Position numbers and translations under genes: made by a program. The notes under the pieces were generated by a model that searched no databases, was not told the DNA's origin, and saw only the letters and a program-made list of their open reading frames with translations. Of a stretch of 64,000 nt of DNA, positions 1 to 8,164 are shown piece after piece; within the stretch, counting starts at the first letter, position 1; each line of letters opens with the position of its first letter. The stretch comes from Streptomyces puniciscabiei (GTDB lineage: Bacteria > Actinomycetota > Actinomycetes > Streptomycetales > Streptomycetaceae): positions 4,816,001 to 4,880,000 of the forward strand of contig NZ_VFNX01000001.1 of the NCBI RefSeq assembly GCF_006715785.1, written 5' to 3'.

Positions 1-38
1 GCGATGCCCGCCGTTGAACGGGTGACGGGACGGCGGCC

Positions 39-1691
39 TCAGTTCACGTTGACGGCGCTCCAGGCCGCCGCCACCGCGTTGTACTCCGCGCTGCCCGCGC
101 CGTACAGGTCCTTGGCGGCGTTCAGGGTCGCCGTGCGGGCCCCCGCGTAGTTCGTGGAGGAGGTCATGTAGACCGTCAGCGCCCGGTACCAGATCTTGCC
201 GACCTTGTCCCGGCCGATGCCGGTGACCGTGGAGCCGTTGTACGTCGGCGAGTCGTAGCTGACGCCGTTGATGGTCTTCTGGCCGCTGCCCTCCGCCAGC
301 AGATAGGCGAAGTGGTTGGCGACGCCGGAGGAGTAGTGGACGTCGAGGTTGCCGACCGAACTGCTCCAGTAGTCCGCCGAGTTGCCGTCCTTCGACGGCT
401 TGTCCATGTAGCGCAGCGCGGTGTGGCCGAAGCCGGACTTCACGATCTTCTCGCCGATGAGGTAGTCACCGGGGTCGGACGGGTTGTTCGCGTACCACTC
501 GACCATGGTGCCGAGGATGTCCGAGGTGGCCTCGTTGAGCCCGCCGGACTCGCCCGAGTAGGTCAGCGCGGCCGTCTTGGACGTCACGCCGTGCGTCATC
601 TCGTGGCCTGCCACGTCCAGCGCCACCAGCGGCCCGAAGGTGGTCCCGTCACCGTCGCCGTACGTCATGCAGAAGCAACTGTCGTCCCAGAAGGCGTTGT
701 TGTAGTTGCTTCCGTAGTGGACGCGGTTGTACGACCCCTTGCCGTCGCCCGCGATGCCGCTGCGCCCCTGGACGTTCTTGTAGTAGTCCCAGGTCATGTT
801 CGTGCCGTACTGGGCGTCGACGGCGGCCGAGGAGCGGTCGGCGGTGGTGCCGCTGCCCCAGTGGTTGTCGGCGTCCGTGAACAGGTCCGCGGGGGCCCGG
901 CTGAAGCAGATGCCGAAGAAGCACAGGTCGGTCTTGTTCTCGGCGTCACCGGTGTAGGTGTTGCCGCGCGTCGGGTCCTTCAGCTGGTACGACGATCCCG
1001 ACTGGGTCGTCTCCAGCGGGACCGTGCCGCTGTACAGGGACTTTCCGTCGCCTGCGGCGGTCTCGATGCTGTCCCAGGCGTCGATCTGCCGGCCGGTGCG
1101 GGCGTCGGTCAGCACGGTGCGGGCGACCGGGTTGCCGAGCGAGTCCAGGCCGACCGCGGTGGTGCGCCAGGCGAGCTTCGGGGTGCCGTGCAGGGCGTCG
1201 ACGATCAGCTCGGGCTTGGCCTTGACCTGCTTGAGCGTGTCGCCGAGGTTGACGGCGCGCAGGGCGTTCACGGCAAGGTCGGCGGCCTTGACGGCCGGGA
1301 TCCTCGGGAGGATCGAGGCGAGGGATATCTCGCCGCGGGTGGCCCGGTTCGCGCTGCGGTAGGTGCCGTCCGGGGCCAGGTGGACCACGAAGTCGCCGCC
1401 GAGCACGGGCAGTCCGTGGTAGGTACGGTCGTAGCGGACGTGCTGGGTGCCGTCCTTGTCCACGATCACGTCGCGGACGCTGGTGTTCTCGGCGGAGGTC
1501 AGGCCCAGGCTCGCGGCATGGGCCAGGAGCGCTGACGCGGCGTGCTGGATGGCGGTGGCCCGGGTCGGTCTGGCGTCGGCGTGGGCGGCGGGGGAGAGGG
1601 CCATGGTCAGCAGCGTCGCGGTGCTGACGGCGACGCCGGCGGTGGTGGCGAGACGACGGGATCCTCGGACGTGCTGGCGTATCCGGCTCAT
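39..1691 (-). CDS. Secreted M4-family (thermolysin-like) zinc metalloprotease
   Basis: The 550-residue product should be an exported neutral protease that digests extracellular protein. The N-terminus is a long signal peptide with basic residues, a hydrophobic stretch and an Ala-x-Ala-type end near residue 38. An FTP/PepSY-type propeptide follows. The catalytic domain carries the zinc motif HEMTH with the distal glutamate in GGLNEATSD, both diagnostic of thermolysin-like enzymes. The ATG at 1691 is preceded by GAGGAG at good spacing. A 14-bp perfect palindrome lies about 70 bp upstream. The gene appears monocistronic. Family assignment is secure; substrate preference cannot be read from the sequence. 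Confidence 0.95.
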   Translation of the reverse strand: MSRIRQHVRGSRRLATTAGVAVSTATLLTMALSPAAHADARPTRATAIQHAASALLAHAASLGLTSAENTSVRDVIVDKDGTQHVRYDRTYHGLPVLGGDFVVHLAPDGTYRSANRATRGEISLASILPRIPAVKAADLAVNALRAVNLGDTLKQVKAKPELIVDALHGTPKLAWRTTAVGLDSLGNPVARTVLTDARTGRQIDAWDSIETAAGDGKSLYSGTVPLETTQSGSSYQLKDPTRGNTYTGDAENKTDLCFFGICFSRAPADLFTDADNHWGSGTTADRSSAAVDAQYGTNMTWDYYKNVQGRSGIAGDGKGSYNRVHYGSNYNNAFWDDSCFCMTYGDGDGTTFGPLVALDVAGHEMTHGVTSKTAALTYSGESGGLNEATSDILGTMVEWYANNPSDPGDYLIGEKIVKSGFGHTALRYMDKPSKDGNSADYWSSSVGNLDVHYSSGVANHFAYLLAEGSGQKTINGVSYDSPTYNGSTVTGIGRDKVGKIWYRALTVYMTSSTNYAGARTATLNAAKDLYGAGSAEYNAVAAAWSAVNVN

Positions 1692-1759
1692 CGGTCTCCT
1701 CGGGGAAGCGCCCGACTAGGCGTGGGGGCGGCGCTGATGTCCCCAGAGATTTAAGAGGC

Positions 1760-1773
1760 CATGACATGTCATG
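1760..1773. promoter_or_regulatory. Perfect 14-bp palindrome upstream of the M4 protease
   Basis: CATGACATGTCATG is a perfect dyad about 70 bp upstream of the M4 protease start, in the 234-bp gap between that gene and the SARP gene. The position fits an operator for an unidentified dimeric regulator. The function is inferred from symmetry and position only. Confidence 0.5.
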
Positions 1774-1925
1774 TCCATAGCCCTGTTATGGAGATGTGTG
1801 AGGGGGCGGGGGAGGCGACGCACCGGCTGCGGCTCTGAATGGCGAGGGCATGACAGGCTGGCCCGGTCGTCGGGGTCGTCGCCCGGCCGGACGTACGCGG
1901 TGCGGGGCGGTCGGCCGGACAGGCT

Positions 1926-2684
1926 CTACGCCGACACGAGATCCCTGATGAGCTGCGTCATCTGCGCGGACGGGGCGACCCCCAGTTCCCTGCGGAGCAG
2001 CGCCCGGTACTCCTCGTAGCGCTTGACCGCGCAGGCGAGGTTGCCCTCGGCGGCGTGCACGTCGATGACAATGCGGTGGCCGGTTTCGCGGATCGGGTCG
2101 ATCCCGATGGCGGCCAATGCGGTCTGCAGCGCGGGTACGTAGTGCCCGGCGGAGCGGAACTGCTGGGCCAGGCTTTCGAGGGCGTGCTGACGCAGCTGGT
2201 TCCAGCGGTCGCGCTCCGTCGTCAGCCATTCGTCGGGCCAGCCGGGCAGCAGCTCCCGGGACAGTTCCTCGACCAACGGCTCGAAGTCGTAGGGGAGTTC
2301 GCTCAGGCCCGCGATGATCTGCCGAGCCGTCGCCCAGGCGGTACGCAGGTCCACCAGGACCCCTTCGGACAGCCGCAGGCGTTGCCCGATGCACTCGATC
2401 GCCGGTATGGAGCACGCGCGACGTGCCTGGCACAGGGCGGAGCGGAGGTTCGCGGCCGCCCGGCAAGGGGTCGAGTCGGGCCACAGCACCCCGGCGCCCG
2501 CGGCTCGGTACACCCCTTCGCGGTTCAGGGCAAGTAAGGCCAGCAGGCGCTGAGTTCCCAGCGGAAGCATGTGCGGACCTTCGCCGCAGGCGAATTCGAA
2601 AACCTGAAGTAGTTGCAACTTTGGACAAGATGTGCCAGACACATCCACCACTGTGCAACGTGCATATGCGTCATGCATCTGCAC
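1926..2684 (-). CDS. SARP/BTAD-type transcriptional regulator with a TTA codon
   Basis: The 252-residue protein has a short N-terminal winged-helix-like part (about residues 23-100) followed by a bacterial transcriptional activator domain (about 105-250), the layout of small Streptomyces antibiotic regulatory proteins. The tail (KRYEEYRALLRRELGV) is typical of BTAD proteins. Codon 50 is TTA (complement of 2535-2537), so translation should depend on the bldA tRNA. Base composition of the 5' part is visibly less GC-rich than the neighbours, which may indicate transfer. The exact start is uncertain: two ATG codons and several GTG codons precede the first recognisable domain sequence. It is divergent from the PatG-like gene, so it is the obvious candidate regulator of that cassette. 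Confidence 0.82.
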   Translation of the reverse strand: MQMHDAYARCTVVDVSGTSCPKLQLLQVFEFACGEGPHMLPLGTQRLLALLALNREGVYRAAGAGVLWPDSTPCRAAANLRSALCQARRACSIPAIECIGQRLRLSEGVLVDLRTAWATARQIIAGLSELPYDFEPLVEELSRELLPGWPDEWLTTERDRWNQLRQHALESLAQQFRSAGHYVPALQTALAAIGIDPIRETGHRIVIDVHAAEGNLACAVKRYEEYRALLRRELGVAPSAQMTQLIRDLVSA

Positions 2685-2911
2685 GTCCGCTCATGGGGTC
2701 GGGCCGCCGCACCGGGCCGCAGCCGGAGCCACGATGATTTCGCCCTTGCCCAGGATGCCCCCTGACGTGCGCAAAGAACACACCAGGAACGCATCGGCAA
2801 CGTCGGCGGAACAGGGCCGCGGCGCTTCGGGTGCACCTGCGCCACACCGCCGTCCGAGGCTGGCTCACAAGCCGCCGCGGCAGAGCGGTGGCCGGTTCAA
2901 AGGATTGCGGG

Positions 2912-5476
2912 ATGGAAGCTCGTTCGGTTCTCGGGGAACCCGCCGGTGGCGGCGGCCTCCTGGGCGATCCGCGCGTGTGCGTGGCGGTGCTCGACGGTCC
3001 CGTGGACCTCGGCCACCCCTGCTTCGCCGGTGCCGACATCCGTGCCCTGCCCACCCTGGTGCGGGACCCGGCCGGATCCGGCCCGATGGCGTTGCACGGA
3101 ACCCACGTCACGAGCCTGCTGTTCGGGCAGCCCGCCAGTCCGGTGACGGGTGTCGTACCGCGATGCCGCGGTCTGGTGCTGCCGGTGTTCCCCGACGACA
3201 CCCGGGTCCGGGTACGCCAACTGGACATCGCCCGCGCGATCGAACAGGCGGTCCAGGCGGGGGCGCACATCATCAACATCAGCGGAGGCGAACGCACCGC
3301 GGACGGCGCGCCGGACCCGATGCTGGAACGGGCGCTGAAACTGTGCGAGGACCACGGCGTGCTCGTCGTGGCAGCCGTGGGCAACGACGGCTGCGACTGC
3401 CTCCAGGCCCCCGCCGCCACCGCATCGGTCCTCGCGGTGGGCGCTCTGGGCGCCGGCGGCACACCCCTGGAACTCAACAACTGGGGTTCGGCCTATCGCG
3501 GCAACGCCGTACTGGCGCCTGGCGAGGACATCCGGGGCGCCGCCCCGGGCGGCGGCACCCGCTCCCTGACCGGGAGCAGCTTCGCCACGCCCCTCGTGTC
3601 CGGGCTCGCCGCGCTGCTGGTCGCGGCCCAACTGGGCCGGGGCCTGCCCCCGGACCCCAGGGCGGCCGGCCGGGCGATCCTCGCCACCGCCACCGAGTGC
3701 CGGCCCGCCGACGCCCCGCACTGCCGACGGTTCCTTGCCGGAACGGTGTCCGCCCCGCGGGCCCTCCGGCTCGTCGGGGCCGCGCAGCCGCACCCCGCCA
3801 CGGCACGGCCGGCCGCCGTTGCCCTGGCACCACAGCCGTACGAGGGGGGCTCGTCCGAAGGAGAAGGAGCGAGCGAGATGGACAGTGACCGCCAGTACTG
3901 GGACGCAGCACACGGCGCCGCGGGCATGAGCCGTGCCGTGCCGGGAGAAGGGCTGCATGCGGCAGCGAGCGCGCCCGGGCCGGCCGGCGCAGGGCCGCAC
4001 GCGGCACAGGGCACGCCCTGGCCGGCCGACGCAGGACCGCGAGCGGCAGGGAACACCCTTCCGCCACCCGACGGCGGCACGGCTCCGCCCGCGCTCACCG
4101 CTCCGCCCCCGCCCACCACTCCGCCCCGGCCCGTCGGGGAGCCCGGCGTCCTGGCCGCGTGCGCCTGCGGATGCGGGGGCGGCCCGGGGTGTCGCGAAGC
4201 GGGCGGCAGCGCCGGGGCCGCAGCCGCGCGGCCTGCGGCACACACACCACAGCCCCCGGCCCCCGGCGCCGTACCGGCGGACACCGCACCGGCCGGTGCG
4301 GTCCCGCCCGCTCGTCCTCGGCCCGGGCCCGAAGCCCGGCTCGAGCCCTCGGGCCTTCCGGGCGAGCCCGAGGGCGGCGCCCTCCAGCCGCCGTCCCCCG
4401 AACCGCTCGGGCCGGCGAGCCCCCACCCCGCACCCGGCGTGCACCCAGCGTGCGCCTGCCAGACCGGTACTTCCGGCAGAGCGCTGGTCTACGCGATCGG
4501 CACCATCGGATTCGACTACACGACCGAGGCCCGTCGGGACAGCTTCCGTCAGGCGATGCCCTTCGTCGAGGACGGGCAGGACGACCAGGGACGCCCGCGC
4601 ACCAAGCAACCGGACGTCTACGACCCGACCCAGCTGCGCGACTACCTGATCACGGCCCCCTGGGCGGCGAACAACCTCGCCTGGACCCTGATGGTCGACG
4701 GCGCCCCGGTCTACGCGCTGGAGGCCGAACCGGCCATCGGCATGGAATACGGCGAGACCTTCGACGAGCAGCGGGTACGCCGCGCGGCCTCGGAGCCCTC
4801 CAGCATGGCGGACCTGCTGGTCGAACTCGCGCGCCCGCCCGTCTCCACGGTCTACCGGACGTTCCGGGACGCCATCGTCGGCGAGGCGCTGAAGCCGGAG
4901 GACGAGAACTTCGTCTCCCTCGTGTCCGTCCCCGGTGTGCTGACCGACCGCACCACCCGCCTGTTCAGCGGGCAGGTCGTGCCCGTGGTCGAGGTGAAGA
5001 GCCGCGGACTCTACACCTGGAACGAGGCGGCCCTCGTCGAGGACGTCATCGCCACCGTGACGGCCGACAACGCCAAGCGCAACGTCAGCCTGCGCGAGGA
5101 CGTGCTCCGCAAGACCGTGCGCGCCCTGCTGGACAAGCTCTACTACCAGTTCCGCAACCTCGGCCAGACCGACGCGGACCGGGCCCTGAACTACGCCGGC
5201 ACCAACGCGTTCCTGCTCACCAGCTCCTTCGCCGACGGGCTGCTGGGTGCCAAGTACGTCCCCGGCGACGAGGACCGCTTCTACTCCCTGGACTCCATCA
5301 GCGTCAGCAAGAGCACGTACTGCAGGGAGAGTTCGATCTGCTACGACGTCGTGACGACGTTCTTCGACCCGGAGAACGAACTCCGTTCGCGGCTGTCCTT
5401 CCTGCAGACGATCGACGTCAGCATCGAGACCCCGGTCAGCGTGGCGCCGGTCCACCAGTTCCTGGGCGCCATGTGA
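2912..5476 (+). CDS. PatG-like subtilase (cyanobactin-maturation-protease family)
   Basis: The 854-residue protein has three parts. Residues 1-270 form an S8 subtilisin domain with Asp28 (VAVLDGPVDL), His62 (LHGTHV), oxyanion Asn158 (VGNDG) and Ser223 (TGSSFATP). Residues 270-530 are a Pro/Ala/Gly-rich linker with two cysteine clusters (CACGCG, CACQTG). Residues 530-854 match the conserved C-terminal region of PatG-type proteases. In cyanobactin pathways PatG cuts and macrocyclises precursor peptides. No YcaO heterocyclase or PatA protease is visible here, so the substrate is unknown. There is no signal peptide. The ATG at 2912 is preceded by AAAGGA. It is first of a run of five closely spaced plus-strand genes. 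Confidence 0.85.
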   Translation: MEARSVLGEPAGGGGLLGDPRVCVAVLDGPVDLGHPCFAGADIRALPTLVRDPAGSGPMALHGTHVTSLLFGQPASPVTGVVPRCRGLVLPVFPDDTRVRVRQLDIARAIEQAVQAGAHIINISGGERTADGAPDPMLERALKLCEDHGVLVVAAVGNDGCDCLQAPAATASVLAVGALGAGGTPLELNNWGSAYRGNAVLAPGEDIRGAAPGGGTRSLTGSSFATPLVSGLAALLVAAQLGRGLPPDPRAAGRAILATATECRPADAPHCRRFLAGTVSAPRALRLVGAAQPHPATARPAAVALAPQPYEGGSSEGEGASEMDSDRQYWDAAHGAAGMSRAVPGEGLHAAASAPGPAGAGPHAAQGTPWPADAGPRAAGNTLPPPDGGTAPPALTAPPPPTTPPRPVGEPGVLAACACGCGGGPGCREAGGSAGAAAARPAAHTPQPPAPGAVPADTAPAGAVPPARPRPGPEARLEPSGLPGEPEGGALQPPSPEPLGPASPHPAPGVHPACACQTGTSGRALVYAIGTIGFDYTTEARRDSFRQAMPFVEDGQDDQGRPRTKQPDVYDPTQLRDYLITAPWAANNLAWTLMVDGAPVYALEAEPAIGMEYGETFDEQRVRRAASEPSSMADLLVELARPPVSTVYRTFRDAIVGEALKPEDENFVSLVSVPGVLTDRTTRLFSGQVVPVVEVKSRGLYTWNEAALVEDVIATVTADNAKRNVSLREDVLRKTVRALLDKLYYQFRNLGQTDADRALNYAGTNAFLLTSSFADGLLGAKYVPGDEDRFYSLDSISVSKSTYCRESSICYDVVTTFFDPENELRSRLSFLQTIDVSIETPVSVAPVHQFLGAM

Positions 5477-5506
5477 GGCGCCACCGGCCGCTAGGAGGCG
5501 ACGACA

Positions 5507-5707
5507 GTGTCCAGTACGCACCGACCACCACGGCTCAGACTGCCCGTTCCCGCACCGCCCGTGTTCAGGGACGGGCCCATGGAACCCCCGGGGCACGCCG
5601 GCCCCGGAGCGGACGGCGGGGCCCGTGCGGCGGGTGACCGCTGCCGGAACCTCACCGGCCCCGCGCGGCAGATGTGCTACTCCGCGCGCTACGGCGTCCG
5701 GGTCTGA
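5507..5707 (+). CDS. Small peptide with a C-terminal two-cysteine motif (putative substrate)
   Basis: This 66-residue ORF starts at GTG, 30 bases after the PatG-like stop, with GGAGG ten bases upstream. The N-terminal two thirds are rich in Pro, Gly and Ala and look disordered. The last 20 residues are distinct: CRNLTGPARQMCY followed by SARYGVRV. That leader-plus-short-core layout is what a modified or cleaved precursor peptide looks like. I do not recognise the family. A role as the PatG-like protease's substrate is inferred from size and adjacency. Confidence 0.7.
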   Translation: MSSTHRPPRLRLPVPAPPVFRDGPMEPPGHAGPGADGGARAAGDRCRNLTGPARQMCYSARYGVRV

Positions 5708-5747
5708 ACGATCCGGATAACGGAAGAAGACAGAAAGGAGCAAGGTC

Positions 5748-5948
5748 ATGAGGGACCGCAACTCGCGAAAGGCGGACGGCGCCAGGGCTGCCACGCTGCG
5801 CATGCCGCAGCAGGCACCCCCGGTCGACCGGACCGCCGCCGGCGCCGCTGCCTACGCCCACGACAGGGGCGACGGCGTCCAGCCGAACGGACTCCTGAAC
5901 TGGCTCGGCCAGAAGGCGGATGACGTCATCGGCAGCATCCTGCCCTGA
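5748..5948 (+). CDS. Small peptide with an amphipathic/hydrophobic C-terminus (putative substrate)
   Basis: This second 66-residue ORF starts at ATG with AAAGGAG upstream and sits 40 bases after the previous one. A basic N-terminus is followed by a Pro/Gln/Ala-rich stretch, then a C-terminus (GLLNWLGQKADDVIGSILP) that could form a short amphipathic helix. It has no cysteine, unlike the preceding peptide. The family is not recognised. It may be a second precursor, an immunity or leader component, or a structural partner of the cassette. Confidence 0.7.
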   Translation: MRDRNSRKADGARAATLRMPQQAPPVDRTAAGAAAYAHDRGDGVQPNGLLNWLGQKADDVIGSILP

Positions 5949-6039
5949 CACCGCCACCGTGCAGGCGGGCGCGGCCGCCCATCGCAGTGCGCCCGCCTGC
6001 GCGCCCCCCTTCTTTCCGTAACGGACGAAAGGCAGCGCC

Positions 6040-6369
6040 ATGCGCCTCAACCTCCCGCCCCAGGCGGCGACCGACCGGAACCGGGACCGCTACCAGCCGT
6101 ATCTGCTCAGCTACGTCCTCACGGACGAATCCTCCGGTGACTCCTCCGACAACTCGCCCGGCGGCTCGTCCGGCAACTCGGCGCGGTCTCCGGGTGCGGT
6201 GCGCACCATCACCCCACGGGACAGCCTGCTGCCGCCCGGCGGCCCGGCGCGCGACAGCAACGAGTTCGTGATCCAGGTCCAGCCCGGCGGTGTCCTCGGC
6301 CACGCCCCCGGCGATCCCGCCCCCCTGTGCCGCTCCACCCGTGGCGGCTGCCCCCCGTCCCGCCGCTGA
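6040..6369 (+). CDS. Ser/Gly/Pro-rich 109-residue hypothetical protein
   Basis: The ORF starts at ATG with GAAAGG upstream and lies between the small peptide gene and the hemopexin-like gene in the same direction. A hydrophilic N-terminus includes RYQPYLLSYVL. A Ser/Gly/Asp/Asn-rich tract follows, then a Pro/Gly-rich tail with two cysteines near the end. No signal peptide or known domain is visible. Co-orientation and short spacing place it in the PatG-like cassette; its function is unknown. Confidence 0.6.
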   Translation: MRLNLPPQAATDRNRDRYQPYLLSYVLTDESSGDSSDNSPGGSSGNSARSPGAVRTITPRDSLLPPGGPARDSNEFVIQVQPGGVLGHAPGDPAPLCRSTRGGCPPSRR

Positions 6370-6396
6370 CCCGGCGACCGCCCGGAAGGGGACCCC

Positions 6397-7674
6397 ATGC
6401 CCGCCCTGCGCACGGCCATCGCCTGGCCCAACGACAAGACGTACCTCTTCTTCGACGACGACACCTACACCCGCTACGACACGGTCACCGGCACCCTCGA
6501 ACAACAGGGACTGAGCGTCCCCGCACAGTGGACCGGCCTCGCCGGCTCGCCCGGAGCGTTCGTGTGGTGGGGCGCGGGCAAGGCCTACGCGTTCACCGGC
6601 GGCACCTACGTCCGCTACGACGAGCCCGGTGACCGCGCCGACCCCGACTACCTGCCCCCCAACCCGCCGTTCACGGTGGCCGGGAACTGGACCGGGCTGC
6701 CCGCCGACTGGCAGTCGGGTTTCGACACGGCGGTGAACTGGGGCACGGGCAAGCTGTACTTTTTCAAGGGCGACGGTTACCTGCGCTACGACATCACCGC
6801 CGACCGTGCCGACGACGGCTACCCCCGACCGATCGCCGGCAACTGGAACGGCCTCTTCGCCCAGGACCTCACCGCCGCCCTGTACTCCGGTGGCCGCTAC
6901 GCCTACTTCTTCCGCGGCGACGACTACCAGCGGTACGACGTCGACGCGGATGCCGTGGACGACAACGGCACCCTGGCGACCCTGCGCTTCGAGCCGGTGC
7001 CCGGCGGCGGCGTGCGGCCGGCCCGGCTGCTGACCCCGCAGCAGGCCAACCAGCTGACAACCGACCTGATCACTCGGGGCATCCTGACCCTCCAGGGCGG
7101 GGCCGCACCCGCGGTGGGCCAGAACGTCGCCGTCCAGCCACCCACCCTCGGCCCGGTCCGCTACACCAACGCCCTCAACCCCGCGGCCGGCTTCTTCGAC
7201 AACGTCGACCAGCGCATGCTCATCGCGCTCCACCGCCTGACCCGCTGGATCGACTCCTCCGTCCCCGACGTGACCGAGCTGCGCCACCTCGGCATCGGCC
7301 ACGGCAACGGCCCGCCGAACGACTGCCACAACCAGGGCCGCGCCCTCGACCTCTCGGGCATCGTCGGCACCCTGGACGGCACCCCCTTCACCAAGTCGAT
7401 CCTCCAGGACTGGGGCAAGCTACCGCCCCGCACCGGCAGCACCGTACGCATCGACCCGTCCGTCGACGCCCTGGCCTACCAGCTGTTCTCCACGGCCTAC
7501 CGCTTCGCCACCCACGAATGCGAGGCCAACGGCATCGGCACCGGCAACAAGTGGCCCATGCCCCCACTCGGCGACAGCGGCTTCGTCATCTATCCCGACT
7601 ACAGCGGCGACCCCGGGCTGCGCCAGGCCCATCAGAACCACATCCACCTGCAGGTCGGCAGGACGAGGGTCTGA
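6397..7674 (+). CDS. Hemopexin-repeat protein with C-terminal M15-like peptidase region
   Basis: The 425-residue protein begins with three or four hemopexin-type blades over about residues 1-190. They are seen as repeated patterns such as YLFFDDDTYTRYD, AYAFTGGTYVRYD, LYFFKGDGYLRYD and AYFFRGDDYQRYD. The C-terminal third carries CHNQGRALDLSG and later NHIHLQV, which match the two metal-binding patches of M15/VanY-like D,D-peptidases (HxxGxAxD and HxH). The catalytic residues were not all verified. There is no signal peptide. GGAAGGGG precedes the ATG. It is the last gene of the PatG-like cassette. A hemopexin domain fused to such a hydrolase is unusual. Confidence 0.82.
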   Translation: MPALRTAIAWPNDKTYLFFDDDTYTRYDTVTGTLEQQGLSVPAQWTGLAGSPGAFVWWGAGKAYAFTGGTYVRYDEPGDRADPDYLPPNPPFTVAGNWTGLPADWQSGFDTAVNWGTGKLYFFKGDGYLRYDITADRADDGYPRPIAGNWNGLFAQDLTAALYSGGRYAYFFRGDDYQRYDVDADAVDDNGTLATLRFEPVPGGGVRPARLLTPQQANQLTTDLITRGILTLQGGAAPAVGQNVAVQPPTLGPVRYTNALNPAAGFFDNVDQRMLIALHRLTRWIDSSVPDVTELRHLGIGHGNGPPNDCHNQGRALDLSGIVGTLDGTPFTKSILQDWGKLPPRTGSTVRIDPSVDALAYQLFSTAYRFATHECEANGIGTGNKWPMPPLGDSGFVIYPDYSGDPGLRQAHQNHIHLQVGRTRV

Positions 7675-7710
7675 TCACGGAAGAGGGCGGGCCTGCCGCA
7701 CAATCGGAGC

Positions 7711-8163
7711 GTGCACCCGCGAGAGCCACAAGAGCCGAGGGACCCCGGAACCCCGCTGCCGTTCTTCGTCTACGGCACCCTGCGCCCCGGCGAGGCCAAC
7801 CACGACCTGTTCCTGCGGGGCCGCATCGCGGCGGAGGAACCGGCCCGCCTGCCCGGCGCGGCACTCTACGACGGCCCCGGCTACCCCTACGCCGTGGAAC
7901 GGCCGGGCGGCGAGGTCCGGGGCGAACTGATCACGCCGCGCCCGGAGTCGTACGCCGAACTGCTCGCCGCCCTGGACCGCTTGGAGGAGCACGCGCCGGG
8001 TGATTCCCGCAACCTCTACGAACGCGTCGCCCGCGACGTCATCCGCACCGCCGACGGCACCCCCACCCTCGCCTGGGTCTACCTGGCCGCCCCACCGGTC
8101 GCCGCCCGCCTGCGCGCCACCGGCACCCCCATCGAGGGCGGCGACTGGCTGTCCCGGCGCTGA
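7711..8163 (+). CDS. Gamma-glutamylcyclotransferase-like (GGCT/AIG2) protein
   Basis: The 150-residue product has the family signature FVYGTLRPGEANHDL near its N-terminus and a probable acid residue in LDRLEEHAPG. GGCT-fold enzymes release 5-oxoproline from gamma-glutamyl compounds, but small bacterial members often have unproven substrates. The GTG at 7711 has no well-spaced ribosome binding site. A CACAAT hexamer ends close upstream, so the mRNA may be leaderless. It ends one base before the convergent N-acetyltransferase stop. Confidence 0.8.
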   Translation: MHPREPQEPRDPGTPLPFFVYGTLRPGEANHDLFLRGRIAAEEPARLPGAALYDGPGYPYAVERPGGEVRGELITPRPESYAELLAALDRLEEHAPGDSRNLYERVARDVIRTADGTPTLAWVYLAAPPVAARLRATGTPIEGGDWLSRR

Positions 8164-8164
8164 C

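Noticed and set aside
2897..5803. A 968-codon minus-strand frame opposite the PatG-like gene
   Set aside because: It is Arg/Gly/Ala-rich with no domain, and the plus strand carries an intact subtilase triad. Long antisense frames are a product of high GC content.
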